43,530 nt of DNA from the NCBI GenBank assembly GCA_028873695.1, contig JAPPNU010000042.1, positions 1-43,530 on the forward strand, given 5' to 3'. The notes below the pieces were generated by a model. That model did no database searches. It was given only the letters and a program-made list of their open reading frames with translations, and was not told the DNA's origin. Below are positions 24,691 through 35,350 of the stretch, piece after piece (positions within the stretch are counted from its first letter, which is position 1; each line of letters begins with the position of its first letter). Origin of the DNA: Gemmatimonadota bacterium. GTDB taxonomy: Bacteria > Latescibacterota > UBA2968 > GCA-2709665. Both the position numbers and the translations under genes were made by a program.

Positions 24691-27045
24691 ATGCTGCTTG
24701 CGTCCGAAACAGCCCTCGTGTCCATGGATCTGGTCGTTTTAATCGTAACCCTTGCCGTACCCTGCCTGGGCGCGGTGTTCTACCTGGCGCCGGATGGCGA
24801 CGACTCGGGCTCGGGCAGGCGCGGGTCTCCCTGGCGAAGCATCGATCGCGCGAATGCCGGCGCGGGGGCGGGCGACACCGTTGTCTTTCTGCCGGGGACC
24901 TACGACGGCACAATCGCGCCGGAGTCTTCGGGAACACCGGATGCGCCAATCCGATTCCGGTCGGAGGCGAGGCACGCGGCGGTGCTTTCGGGCGCGGGCG
25001 AAAAACAGCCGGCCGTGGATCTGCAGCACAAGCGGAACATCAGCATCGAAGACTTCCGGATTGCGCCCGGCGAAGGGCCGTGGATGCGTGCCGATGAATG
25101 CCGCCGCCTTTCCGTAACGGGTTGTTATATGGAGAAAGCGGGCAACACGACGCCCTTCGTGTTAACCGGGTGTACGCACGTCCGTCTCATCGACAACGTG
25201 TTCCGCAAGGACCGCGTCGGCGGCAATATGTGCCAGGTGGTCGAGTGTACGTACGTGCTGATCGAGGGAAACGCGTTCGCGCGGGTCGGGCACTGTCCGC
25301 TGCAGATTTCCATGACGAACAATCTGGTGGTACGGTCGAATTGCTTTCACAACCCGTGGGGGCGCAACTATGAATTCTGGGCTTCGGGAAGGGCTCTGGT
25401 CGAGGGGAATATCGTCACCGAGGCGCTCGACAGCGCGCATTCGGCCGACAGCCGGGCGAAGAATCTGCTGATCGACGGTATCATCCGCTTCAACCGGGTC
25501 TACGGCAACCGCCATACGCCGCTCAACTCCTCGAGTTACGTGCCCGTCAACTACCTCGTGCGGGACCCGTTCCGCTTCGTCAATTCCAGGGTGTACCACA
25601 ATACGATCGCGGACAACCTCGGGTACGGTTGGGAACTGACCGGGATCAACGTAAGCTCGAACGTGTTCGTCAACAATATCTTCTTCCGAAACGACAGGTA
25701 CGGGGGCGGCGTCCAGATCGCGAGGGGCGCCGGAATCGCGGGTGACAACCTGTTTCTGAACAACATGTTCCGCGGCTCGCACGCCGGACAGCGCGTGGTG
25801 CGGTACGAAGACCGGTTCCTGACGGTGGACGAAGCCAATCGGGACTCGGTGGTCCGCGGACACTGGCGGGAATTCGAGGATAACCTCGACGCGGACCCCG
25901 GCTTCGTGGATCCGGCAAACCGCGATTTTCGCCTGCGCCCCGACAGCCCCTGCATCGACGCGGGACGCGCGCTGACGCGGACGAGACGCGCCGGGCGGGG
26001 CAGGGAGGTCCCCGTCGACGATGGCAGATACTTCTACGACGGGTTCGGCATCGAAGGCGAGAAGGGAGACCGGGTCGCCATCGGGAAAGGGGATCGGACC
26101 GCCCGCATCAAGAACGTCCTGCTCAACTATTACCAGCCCAACGTGCTTGTTCTGGACCGTGAGATGGAATGGGAGTCCGGTGATCCGGTCAGTCTTCCGT
26201 GGTCGGGCGCCGCGCCGGATATCGGCGCATACCAGCGCGGACCGGGGGGTCCGGGGAACCTGATCGCGAGGGCCGAGCCGGTCAGGGCGGAACCCGGTGA
26301 TGACGTCAGGTTTCACGTCGATCCGGGGGGAACGGACGGCGCGGCCGTCCGGTGGGATTTCGGCGACGGCGACACGATGGAGGCGCACGAAACCGTTCAC
26401 GTGTATTCGGATCCCGGCCACTATCCGACTCGGGTCAGGGTGGGGTACGAGGACGGCGACGAGGCCGTAGACGTGGTGTTCGTAAAGGTGGACCAGCCGG
26501 TGGATCCCGCCGCGCCGATGCTCGTGGTCGATTTCGAAGAAGAGACGACGCTGGAATGGGGCTACCGGTTCAAGATCTACCGCGGAAACCGGCTGACAGG
26601 CCACGAATTCGTTACCGGTGGTTTCGAGGGAAGCAGGTGCGTACGACTCTTCGCGGAGTCGGACGGATCCGATCTGGGCTGCAGTCTCGCACCCGGAGAA
26701 TGGGATATCGACGCCTACCCGTTCATCCGGTTTGCCTATCGGATACCCGAGGGGGTCCCCGTGGGCTTGTGGCTCCAGCCGTTTCCGGCGGAAACATACG
26801 GGGAGGGGGTTGTGATTGCGGGAGGGACGTCGTCGCGCGATCACGGTCCCTACCCCGATACGGACACGTGCGCGCTGCTGGATGACGGCCGATGGCACAC
26901 TGCGGAGCTGGATGCGCGGGCGATTCGCGAACACATCGAGGAAGTCCGTCATCTGCGCCGGTTCAGGTTCTATACCCACGGAAACGCAAGAGAAGGACAG
27001 CACTTCTGGTTCGACGAGTTCGCGATTCTACCGGCTGAGGGATAA
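24691..27045 (+). CDS. Secreted DUF1565/parallel beta-helix protein with PKD domain
   Basis: A 784-residue exported protein. Residues ~12-28 form a hydrophobic signal segment ending around LGA. Then comes a DUF1565-type opening (YLAPDGDDSGSGRRGSPW) and a right-handed beta-helix to ~residue 450 with Asn-rich ladder turns (NNIFFRNDR, NLFLNNMF). A PKD domain follows near 530-610 (VRWDFGDGD, VYSDPGHY). The last ~170 residues are a beta-rich module ending in FWFDEFAIL, similar to carbohydrate-binding sandwiches. ATG lies behind AGGAGAAGGAA. Beta-helix proteins of this kind are polysaccharide lyases, epimerases or hydrolases. I infer an extracellular polymer-degrading role; catalytic residues cannot be assigned. 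Confidence 0.75.
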   Translation: MLLASETALVSMDLVVLIVTLAVPCLGAVFYLAPDGDDSGSGRRGSPWRSIDRANAGAGAGDTVVFLPGTYDGTIAPESSGTPDAPIRFRSEARHAAVLSGAGEKQPAVDLQHKRNISIEDFRIAPGEGPWMRADECRRLSVTGCYMEKAGNTTPFVLTGCTHVRLIDNVFRKDRVGGNMCQVVECTYVLIEGNAFARVGHCPLQISMTNNLVVRSNCFHNPWGRNYEFWASGRALVEGNIVTEALDSAHSADSRAKNLLIDGIIRFNRVYGNRHTPLNSSSYVPVNYLVRDPFRFVNSRVYHNTIADNLGYGWELTGINVSSNVFVNNIFFRNDRYGGGVQIARGAGIAGDNLFLNNMFRGSHAGQRVVRYEDRFLTVDEANRDSVVRGHWREFEDNLDADPGFVDPANRDFRLRPDSPCIDAGRALTRTRRAGRGREVPVDDGRYFYDGFGIEGEKGDRVAIGKGDRTARIKNVLLNYYQPNVLVLDREMEWESGDPVSLPWSGAAPDIGAYQRGPGGPGNLIARAEPVRAEPGDDVRFHVDPGGTDGAAVRWDFGDGDTMEAHETVHVYSDPGHYPTRVRVGYEDGDEAVDVVFVKVDQPVDPAAPMLVVDFEEETTLEWGYRFKIYRGNRLTGHEFVTGGFEGSRCVRLFAESDGSDLGCSLAPGEWDIDAYPFIRFAYRIPEGVPVGLWLQPFPAETYGEGVVIAGGTSSRDHGPYPDTDTCALLDDGRWHTAELDARAIREHIEEVRHLRRFRFYTHGNAREGQHFWFDEFAILPAEG

Positions 27046-27077
27046 CGTCTCCCATCAAAGCATGGGACAATACAGGT

Positions 27078-29063
27078 ATGGATCAATCCGGGGTGAAATC
27101 CCTTTCGGTTGCGCAGCCGGCGAAGTTGAGGGAAGGGATCACCCTCCGCGCCGTGGTTATCGGTGTGCTGGCCGTGGTGGCGATCAACCTCTGGGTGACC
27201 TACGCGGAAACGGTCGTACGTTCCTCCCGGCTCAACCTGAGTTTTTTCCAGCTGACGCTGTTGAGCATTTTCATCGCCCTGGTGGGCGGCGTGAACCCGC
27301 TGCTCCGTCGGATCCGGCCGCGCGCCATTCTGTCCCCTTCCGAGTTGTTGACGGTGGCGGCGATCGGGATGGTGGGCTCGGTGGTGCCGACCTCCGGAGT
27401 CACCGGTTTCCTCGTGGGCGTGATTGGCAGCCCGATCTATTTCGCAACGCCGGAGAACGGGTGGGCGGAGTACTATCATCCGCATCTGAAAGCGTGGATG
27501 GTCCCGTCCGACGGGGATGCGCTGCGGGCGTTTTTCGAGGGCGGCGCGCCAGGCGTTGACGCGTGGAAGGCGTGGCTTGCGCCCCTGGCGTGGTGGAGCA
27601 GCCTGGTCGCGGCGCTCCTGGTCGGTTCGGCCTGCGCAATGGTCATCCTGCGCAGGCAGTGGGCCGAAAACGAAAAGCTGGTCTATCCCCTTGCCGCGGT
27701 GCCGATGGAAATGGCGGAAGGGGCGTCGTCCCGGAGCGCGCTTCCGGACTTCATGAAGGGTCGGCTCTTCTGGTTCGGTGCCGTCTTCGCGTTCGCCCTG
27801 TTCGCCTGGCACGCGACCTCCTGGTTCTTCCACGGCATGCCCGGCATCCGGTTCTTTCCCCACGCGGGTTACTTTCGCTTCACCCGCTATTCGCCGGGCG
27901 TCTACATCCAGCCCCTGCAGTTCTACACGATCGGGTTCGCGTACTTCGCCAACCTGCAGGTCCTGTTCAGCGTCTGGTTCTTCTTCCTGGTGCATGTGGT
28001 GGAAGGCGGTATCTTCAACCGCCTGGGGTACCAGATCGAGCGGTCCACGGATACCTTCAGCGCGGATCCGCCCACCGAGGCGTGGCAATGCTTCGGCGCG
28101 CTGGCATGCCTCGTCGCGTGGCGGCTCTGGGTAGCCCGCACCCATCTGAGGGACGTCTTCCTCAAGGCGCTGCGGCCGGACCATCCGCTGGACGACGGCC
28201 GGGAGGTCCTTTCATACCGGGCGTCGGCCGTGGGCCTTCTGCTGAGCGTGATGTACGCGCTTTTCTGGCTCCATCGATCCGGCATGGACGCGATTTCGGC
28301 GTCGATGTTCCTGTTCGCGCTGGGGGTGATCTATATCGGACTGGCCCGGGTCGTGTCCGAGGCCGGTGTGGCGTACGCGCAGGGTACGGTGACGCCGCAG
28401 GCCTTCGTGATGGACCTGCGCGGCACGTATGGGTTGTCGGGGGCATGTCTGACGTCCATCGCGCTTTCCTACGCGCTGATCGATTATATGCGGGGACTCT
28501 TCACGCCCGGACTGGCGCAGGCAGTGCGCCTGGCGGACCGGATACGGGGCAACCGGCGGCTCCTGCTGTTCTGCGTCACGGTGGGCGTGTTCGCGGGGCT
28601 CGTCTCATCGATCTGGTTCACGCTTCACCTGGGACATACCCACGGCGCGTACAACTTCTCGCGGCTGTTTTTCAACGGGAATCCCAAAGCGGTCTTCTCC
28701 ACCACGCTGGGACAGATGCGCACGCCGGGTGCGCCCGAGTTGAGCCGGGTGTTGTTCTTCGGGATCGGCGCGGGTCTGATGGCGGTGCTCACGTTTCTGC
28801 GGTACCGTTTTTCCTGGTGGCCGATCCACCCCATCGGGCTGGCCGTGGCCGCCGCGGACAACGTGTACAGCCTGGCGATGCCGGTATTCATGGCGTGGGC
28901 GGCGAAAGCGGTCGTCATGCGCGTGGGCGGCGTCGCCCTCTACCGCCGGTCCAAGCCGCTGTTCCTGGGTCTGCTGGTGGGATACACGGCGGGCGTTGTG
29001 CTGGCGTTTACGGTGGACGCCATCTGGTTTCCGGGCCAGGGCCACCAGGTGCACTGGTGGTAG
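27078..29063 (+). CDS. Polytopic membrane protein, DUF6785/DUF6784-like (1)
   Basis: A 661-residue integral membrane protein with roughly a dozen hydrophobic segments. The N-terminal half shows a transporter-like pattern typical of DUF6785 (FFQLTLLSIFIALVGG, SELLTVAAIGMVGS). A conserved cytoplasmic loop reads RRQWAENEKLVYPLAAVPMEM. The C-terminal half, with RFSWWPIHPIGLAVA and GGVALYRRSKPLFLGLLVGY, fits DUF6784. It starts 32 nt after the beta-helix gene. A close paralogue follows. No function is established for these families that I know; the position between secreted degradative proteins and an ABC importer suggests oligosaccharide or related solute transport. Confidence 0.72.
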   Translation: MDQSGVKSLSVAQPAKLREGITLRAVVIGVLAVVAINLWVTYAETVVRSSRLNLSFFQLTLLSIFIALVGGVNPLLRRIRPRAILSPSELLTVAAIGMVGSVVPTSGVTGFLVGVIGSPIYFATPENGWAEYYHPHLKAWMVPSDGDALRAFFEGGAPGVDAWKAWLAPLAWWSSLVAALLVGSACAMVILRRQWAENEKLVYPLAAVPMEMAEGASSRSALPDFMKGRLFWFGAVFAFALFAWHATSWFFHGMPGIRFFPHAGYFRFTRYSPGVYIQPLQFYTIGFAYFANLQVLFSVWFFFLVHVVEGGIFNRLGYQIERSTDTFSADPPTEAWQCFGALACLVAWRLWVARTHLRDVFLKALRPDHPLDDGREVLSYRASAVGLLLSVMYALFWLHRSGMDAISASMFLFALGVIYIGLARVVSEAGVAYAQGTVTPQAFVMDLRGTYGLSGACLTSIALSYALIDYMRGLFTPGLAQAVRLADRIRGNRRLLLFCVTVGVFAGLVSSIWFTLHLGHTHGAYNFSRLFFNGNPKAVFSTTLGQMRTPGAPELSRVLFFGIGAGLMAVLTFLRYRFSWWPIHPIGLAVAAADNVYSLAMPVFMAWAAKAVVMRVGGVALYRRSKPLFLGLLVGYTAGVVLAFTVDAIWFPGQGHQVHWW

Positions 29064-29169
29064 CCGGCAATGTTCGCCAGGTCTCCCTTGACTGTACCTG
29101 CCCACCGTTAAAGGCGCGCGCGGTATGGCGCGTTGTTGTGCCGGAACTCTCGTCTGAAGCCCATTTCGG

Positions 29170-31149
29170 ATGACATCTATGGAATCGTCGCCGATACAAA
29201 CCTCGGAGCCCCATACCGAAAGCCCGCGGGAGACGCGAGGCGGAGTCACGCCAAGGTCCGTCGGCATCGGTTTGCTGATGGTGGTCTTCGTCAATTTCTG
29301 GATCCTGTACTCCCTGTACCTGATCCGGGCTTCCTGGCTGCAGGTGACCCACTTTCCCATGGGGTTGTTCGTGCCGTTCATGCTCCTGGCGCTGTTCGTG
29401 AATCCCGCGCTCAGGGCGCTTGGGCGCAGCAGGGGACTGTCGCGGTCCGAGATTCTGGTGGTTGCCGCGATGGGGTTGACCGGTGCGATGGTACCCGGCT
29501 TCAGCCTGATGACCACGCTTCTGGGAACCATCTCGGTCCCGTACTACCTGGCCACCCCGGAAAACCAGTGGAGCGCCTTTTTTCATATCCACATGCCGGA
29601 CTGGATCGCTCCCCTGAACCGCGGCGGCACGATGCGGATGCTGTTCGAAGGCCTCCCTTCGAAGGATGCTCCGATTCCCCTGGGCGCCTGGGCCGGGCCG
29701 TTGAGCTGGTGGATGGCACTCGTGGGCGCCTTCGCGTTTGCTTCGATGTGCCTGATGGTAATTCTGCGCCGGCAGTGGGTGGAGTACGAGCGCCTGGTGT
29801 ACCCGCTGGCGCAGGTGGCCGCGGACATGGCCGGAGACGTGCGGGACGGTGGCCTGTTTCCGGGATTCATGCGCACCCGCGCGTTCAAGTTCGGATTCGG
29901 GGCGGCCACCCTGGTGATGACCTGGAACATGATGTCGCATTTCGCACCGGGATTTCCCGAGATCCCGCTCGGCATCCCGTCGCGATGGACCACGTTTTTC
30001 AAGGGGTTTCCGCCGCTCCACACGACCATCAATTTCTATACGATCGGCTTCGCGTATCTGGCGAACCTGGACGTGCTCTTCAGCATCTGGTTCTTCCACT
30101 TCATGGCAATGTGGGAGGTCTTCGCGTTCGGGCGCCTTGGAGTGGGCGGGATCTCCGGCGGGGCGGCCGTGTCGTGGCAGAGCATCGGCGCGCTCTGTAC
30201 GCTGGTGGTGTGGGGGCTGTGGACCGCCCGGAAACACCTGCGGCAGGTCCTCAGAGGGGCGCTCTATCCGTCCGGTGACGATGCCGATGAGATCCTGTCC
30301 TACCGGACTGCCGTGGCCGGGGCGGTGTTGAGCCTGATCTTCATCATTGCGTGGTTCTATAATTCGGGCATGGGTCTGCTTCTTTCAATGGTGCTGGTCC
30401 TGCTCTTTTTCATTACCTATCTGGGCATCGCGCGGGTGGTGGCGCAGTCCGGTCTGCTGTACGTCAGCTCGCCCATGTTCCCGCAGACCGCGATCCTGCG
30501 CACCGTCGGCCCGGCCGCGATTCCCGGTCGCGCGATGACGGCGCTGGCCTTTTCCTTCGCCCTGCGCAACGACGGCCGCGGGCTCTTCATGCCGGCGCTC
30601 GCGCACGTGGCGAAGATCGGCGACCTGATCGGGGGAAACCGGCGCAGACTGGGCCTTGCCGTTGCGCTGGGCATGGTCGGGGCCGTCGCGACGTCTGTCG
30701 GTCTGACGCTCTACTGGGGGTATACGATCGGCGCGTACAATTTCGGGAGCATCGCCCTGCTGCGGCGGACCGTCCCCACCTTCAACTCATTCGTGAGCAT
30801 GATGTCCAGCCCGGACCCGGTGAAGCCGGAGATTTTCGGGTATTTCGGGGCCGGCTGCATCGCGATGCTCGCGCTGACGTTTCTGCGTTACCGGGTACCC
30901 TGGTGGCCGCTGCACCCGCTGGGCCTGGCCGTTACCTGGTCGGGAATGACGGTGCATTCGGTGCTCTCGGTATTCCTCGCGTGGTCGGTAAAAGCGATCG
31001 TGCTGAAGGCGGGCGGCGTTTTTCTTTACCGGCGTTCCATTCCCTTTTTTCTGGGTTTGATGGTCGGATATGCGCTGAACGTGGGGATTTCGTTCGTGCT
31101 GGACATCACCTGGTTCGGCGGTGAGGGACACGGCGTACATGCTTATTGA
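29170..31149 (+). CDS. Polytopic membrane protein, DUF6785/DUF6784-like (2)
   Basis: A 659-residue paralogue of the preceding gene, alignable throughout: loop RRQWVEYERLVYPLAQVAADM, the FYTIGFAYLANLDVLFSIWFF membrane stretch shared with its neighbour, and the C-terminal WWPLHPLGLAV...GGVFLYRRSIPFFLGLMVGY region. The ATG at 29170 lacks a clear ribosome binding site; the in-frame ATG at 29179 is an alternative. The following binding-protein gene begins 19 nt after its stop, so it is probably co-expressed with the ABC importer. The pair might form a heteromer or transport different substrates; both are inference. Confidence 0.72.
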   Translation: MTSMESSPIQTSEPHTESPRETRGGVTPRSVGIGLLMVVFVNFWILYSLYLIRASWLQVTHFPMGLFVPFMLLALFVNPALRALGRSRGLSRSEILVVAAMGLTGAMVPGFSLMTTLLGTISVPYYLATPENQWSAFFHIHMPDWIAPLNRGGTMRMLFEGLPSKDAPIPLGAWAGPLSWWMALVGAFAFASMCLMVILRRQWVEYERLVYPLAQVAADMAGDVRDGGLFPGFMRTRAFKFGFGAATLVMTWNMMSHFAPGFPEIPLGIPSRWTTFFKGFPPLHTTINFYTIGFAYLANLDVLFSIWFFHFMAMWEVFAFGRLGVGGISGGAAVSWQSIGALCTLVVWGLWTARKHLRQVLRGALYPSGDDADEILSYRTAVAGAVLSLIFIIAWFYNSGMGLLLSMVLVLLFFITYLGIARVVAQSGLLYVSSPMFPQTAILRTVGPAAIPGRAMTALAFSFALRNDGRGLFMPALAHVAKIGDLIGGNRRRLGLAVALGMVGAVATSVGLTLYWGYTIGAYNFGSIALLRRTVPTFNSFVSMMSSPDPVKPEIFGYFGAGCIAMLALTFLRYRVPWWPLHPLGLAVTWSGMTVHSVLSVFLAWSVKAIVLKAGGVFLYRRSIPFFLGLMVGYALNVGISFVLDITWFGGEGHGVHAY

Positions 31150-31168
31150 AAGGCAGGGGACAGGAGAG

Positions 31169-32422
31169 ATGCGATCGTTTCAGTGGATAACGGCGGTCCT
31201 GGTTTTGGGTGTTGTACTTGCCGGATGCGATGGCTCGGATAGCGGTTCGTCCGGTGAGAAGACGACGCTCAGAATCGCCTGGATGGGCCCCGAACGGGAA
31301 GCGTTCCGGGCGTGGAAGAAGGGATTCGAGGCGGAACATCCGGGCGTGAGGATCGAGCAGCAGTTCATCCCGTACGATCAGGGTCCGACGGTCTACAATA
31401 CCATGATACAGGGAGGAACGCTGCCGGACCTCGGGTATCTGTTCATGGGGATGATTTCGGAGTACGCGGAGCGGGGGGTGCTGGAACCGCTGGACGGATA
31501 CATGACGGCTGACGAACGCAACGCGTGGATTGCCACGGCGCTCAGCGCGGGCGAGTACAGGGGTAAGACGTACGGGGTACCGCTGTGGGGCGCCAACCGG
31601 GTACTCTACGCGCGCAGGGACTGGATGGAAGCGGCGGGGGTGAGCGCGCCGCCCGATACGTGGGCGGCGGTCCGGGACCTGGCGATCAAGCTGAACAGCC
31701 CGCCCCAGCGCTACGGGATCTGCGTGGGAGCGGGAAGGCCGAAACACCTGATGCAGGAGCAGATCGCCATGATGTGGGGCTTTGGCGCCGATTTCTTCGA
31801 CGCCGACGGCAGGCTGGCCATCAACAGCCCCGAGGCGGTGGCGTACGTGACGTTTCTCACGGATATGCACCTCGTGGACAGGGCCATGCCGCCGGGCATC
31901 CTGAATCTGAACGCGGATGACTGCTATGCGGTCATGGACGCGGGGAAGGCAGGTCTCACGTTCAGCGGGCCCTGGCAGTACGGGCGGTGCCGGGATGCCG
32001 GCGTGGCGTGCGAGCCGCTGATGACGCCGGCGGGCCGGGACCGGAAGATGTTGCTGATTCTGGATATTCTCTCGGTGTTTTCCACGTCGAATCAGAAAGA
32101 CCTGGCGTATGACTTCATCCGCTTTACGCAGCGGCCGGAAAACCGGGAGTTGATGGACGTGGAGAACGGGGGCGTGCCGGTGACCGGGACGGTGTCAGAG
32201 CACGCGTACTACAGCACGGTGCCCATCCGCAATTACCTGGCGCAGGCGGACCTGATCAAACTGACGCCGAAGCACCCGGAATGGACGAAGATTCAGGATG
32301 GATGGGGAGAGGCGATCCAGATGGTTCTGGCGGGTACGGCGTCTCCGCGCGAGGCGCTGGACAAGGTTTATGCGCGTCTGATGAGAGAATTGGAAGACCC
32401 GACGCTTCCCGGCGAGGATTAA
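31169..32422 (+). CDS. ABC sugar importer, extracellular solute-binding lipoprotein (family 1)
   Basis: A 417-residue lipoprotein. The ATG at 31169 is preferred over the longer frame from 31121 because it has AGGAGAG upstream and gives a proper signal: charged start, hydrophobic core and the lipobox VLAGC. The mature part follows the SBP_bac_1 pattern (TLRIAWMGPE, PGVRIEQQFIPYD, PDLGYLFMGM, YGVPLWGANRVLYARRDW). It binds a sugar or oligosaccharide and delivers it to the two permeases encoded next, the first of which starts 21 nt after its stop. The ligand cannot be read from sequence; the locus suggests an oligosaccharide with uronic acids. Confidence 0.88.
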   Translation: MRSFQWITAVLVLGVVLAGCDGSDSGSSGEKTTLRIAWMGPEREAFRAWKKGFEAEHPGVRIEQQFIPYDQGPTVYNTMIQGGTLPDLGYLFMGMISEYAERGVLEPLDGYMTADERNAWIATALSAGEYRGKTYGVPLWGANRVLYARRDWMEAAGVSAPPDTWAAVRDLAIKLNSPPQRYGICVGAGRPKHLMQEQIAMMWGFGADFFDADGRLAINSPEAVAYVTFLTDMHLVDRAMPPGILNLNADDCYAVMDAGKAGLTFSGPWQYGRCRDAGVACEPLMTPAGRDRKMLLILDILSVFSTSNQKDLAYDFIRFTQRPENRELMDVENGGVPVTGTVSEHAYYSTVPIRNYLAQADLIKLTPKHPEWTKIQDGWGEAIQMVLAGTASPREALDKVYARLMRELEDPTLPGED

Positions 32423-32443
32423 GACAGCTTCTAAGGAGGCGGA

Positions 32444-33310
32444 ATGGAGCGGGAGAAACGACGGCTCGCGTACCTTTACGTCGCCCCCGCGGCGGTGTGG
32501 TTGTTTCTGTTTATGGGATATCCCGTTCTGGACGTGATGGAGACGAGTCTCTATCATACGTCCTACCGGGGAGAGACGTTTGCCGGGATTGGGAACTACC
32601 TCGGACTCCTGCAGGACGATCTGTTTCTTCTGGTGCTGAAGAACACGGCGCTGTGGACTGCCCTGGCGGTTGCGATGAACGTGGGTCTGGGGCTGGGCGT
32701 GGCGCTGTTGTTGAGCCGCGAGTCGGTCTTGAGCGAATGGGTCCGTGGCATGCTGATCCTGGCGTGGGCCATGCCGCTGGTGGTGGCGGCGATCACCTGG
32801 AAGTGGATGTACAACGGAGAATACGGGCACCTGAATTCGCTTCTGCTGGGCCTGCGACTCATCGATACCCCGGTTCAATGGCTGACGGACGCTTCAACGG
32901 CGTTCGCGGGTGCGCTGGTGGCGCGGCTGTGGACGGCCCTGCCGTTTACCACGTTCGCATTCCTGTCGGCGCTGCAGTCCATCCCCGGCGATCTGTACGA
33001 GGCTTCCAGGATTGACGGGGCTACGGAATTCCGCCAGTTCCGGCATATCACCCTGCCGCTCCTGCGACCGGTTACGCTGGCGGTTCTGCTGGTCAGCGTG
33101 ATCTGGTCCTTCAACAGCTTTGTCTTCATCTACGTTATTACGGCGGGAGGACCGGCAAACCAGACCCAGATCATGGTCACCGAAATCTACCGGCGCGCGT
33201 TCGGTTATTTCAACTTCGGGCAGGCCAGCGCCCTGACCGTTCTGGCGTTCTTCCTGCTGCTTGGGATCAGTCTTCTCCAGTGGCGGGTGTTCTACAGGCG
33301 GGAGGTATAG
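32444..33310 (+). CDS. ABC sugar importer permease, MalF/UgpA type
   Basis: A 288-residue inner-membrane permease with about six transmembrane helices. The EAA loop that docks the ATPase reads EASRIDGATEFRQFRHITLP in the usual place. The ATG follows AAGGAGG by 5-6 nt. It lies between the binding-protein gene and the second permease, and its stop is 2 nt before that start, so translation is probably coupled. Confidence 0.9.
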   Translation: MEREKRRLAYLYVAPAAVWLFLFMGYPVLDVMETSLYHTSYRGETFAGIGNYLGLLQDDLFLLVLKNTALWTALAVAMNVGLGLGVALLLSRESVLSEWVRGMLILAWAMPLVVAAITWKWMYNGEYGHLNSLLLGLRLIDTPVQWLTDASTAFAGALVARLWTALPFTTFAFLSALQSIPGDLYEASRIDGATEFRQFRHITLPLLRPVTLAVLLVSVIWSFNSFVFIYVITAGGPANQTQIMVTEIYRRAFGYFNFGQASALTVLAFFLLLGISLLQWRVFYRREV

Positions 33311-33312
33311 CG

Positions 33313-34149
33313 ATGAAACCGTTCCGCGTGCGGCCGGCCGAGGTATTGCGGGCGCTTCTGATTGCGGGCGTCGCCGCTTTCGCGCTGTTTCCGTTCCTGG
33401 TCGTTGCGGGGACCTCGCTGAAGACGCTGGGCGAAGTGTTCCAATCGCCGGCGACGTTGGCGCCCCGGCTGTTTGCGTGGCAGAATTACGTGGACGTCTT
33501 CGTCCGGATTCCAATGGCGCGCCATCTGGCGAACAGTATGATCATCGCCACGGGGACGACGGTTCTGAACATCGCGGTGGCGACTCCGGCGGCCTACGCG
33601 ATGGCGCGCATCAGGTTCCGCGGGCGCGGGGTGTTCGGTCTGGGCATCCTCGTGATGCAGATGTTTTCCCCCGTGATCGTTCTGATTCCCCTGTTCAAGG
33701 TGATGAAGGCGCTCCACCTTCTGGACACCTACAGCGGCCTGATTCTGGTGAATACCGCCGTTACCCTGCCGTTTTCCATCTGGATACTGGCGGGGTTCTT
33801 CAGGCACATTCCGGAAGAACTGGAAGATGCCGCGATGATCGACGGCCTGTCCCGGACGGGCATGCTGTTCAGGATCGCCCTGCCGCTGACCGGGCCCGGG
33901 CTGGCGACGACCGCAATCTTTGCCTTCGTGACCGCGTGGAACGAGTTTATCTTCGCGCTGGTGCTGGTTTCCCGGCGGGAAATGCAGCCGATCACGATGG
34001 CGCTGTATGCGTGGGAAAAGAACAACGTGGTGGAATGGAACCTGCTGATGGCGACCGCGGTCGTGGCGACGGTTCCCACCGTGCTGCTGTTTCTGCTGGT
34101 CAGGAAACGACTGACGGCGGGTCTGATGTCGGGAGCGGTGAAGTCCTGA
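33313..34149 (+). CDS. ABC sugar importer permease, MalG/UgpE type
   Basis: A 278-residue permease with about six helices and the EAA loop EDAAMIDGLSR...IALPL. The N-terminal FPFLVVAGTSLKT segment is typical of MalG-type permeases. ATG 33313 is chosen over a longer frame because GGGAGG sits 8 nt upstream, overlapping the 3' end of the MalF-type gene. The gene runs convergently into the ATPase gene, with only 25 bp between the stops. Confidence 0.9.
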   Translation: MKPFRVRPAEVLRALLIAGVAAFALFPFLVVAGTSLKTLGEVFQSPATLAPRLFAWQNYVDVFVRIPMARHLANSMIIATGTTVLNIAVATPAAYAMARIRFRGRGVFGLGILVMQMFSPVIVLIPLFKVMKALHLLDTYSGLILVNTAVTLPFSIWILAGFFRHIPEELEDAAMIDGLSRTGMLFRIALPLTGPGLATTAIFAFVTAWNEFIFALVLVSRREMQPITMALYAWEKNNVVEWNLLMATAVVATVPTVLLFLLVRKRLTAGLMSGAVKS

Positions 34150-34174
34150 GCGCGTTCAGCCCCTCAAACGTTCG

Positions 34175-35290
<1,116 letters not shown>

Positions 35291-35350
35291 CCTGGCCCTT
35301 CCACGGCGTGCGATGCGATCTGGCGGGTAAAGTAAGCATATTTTTTCGGA

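Noticed and set aside
25162..27003. 613-codon minus-strand open frame
   Set aside because: Antisense of the beta-helix/PKD gene, no domain or ribosome binding site.
34150..34174. Terminator between convergent permease and ATPase genes
   Set aside because: The 25-bp gap contains no hairpin or T-tract.
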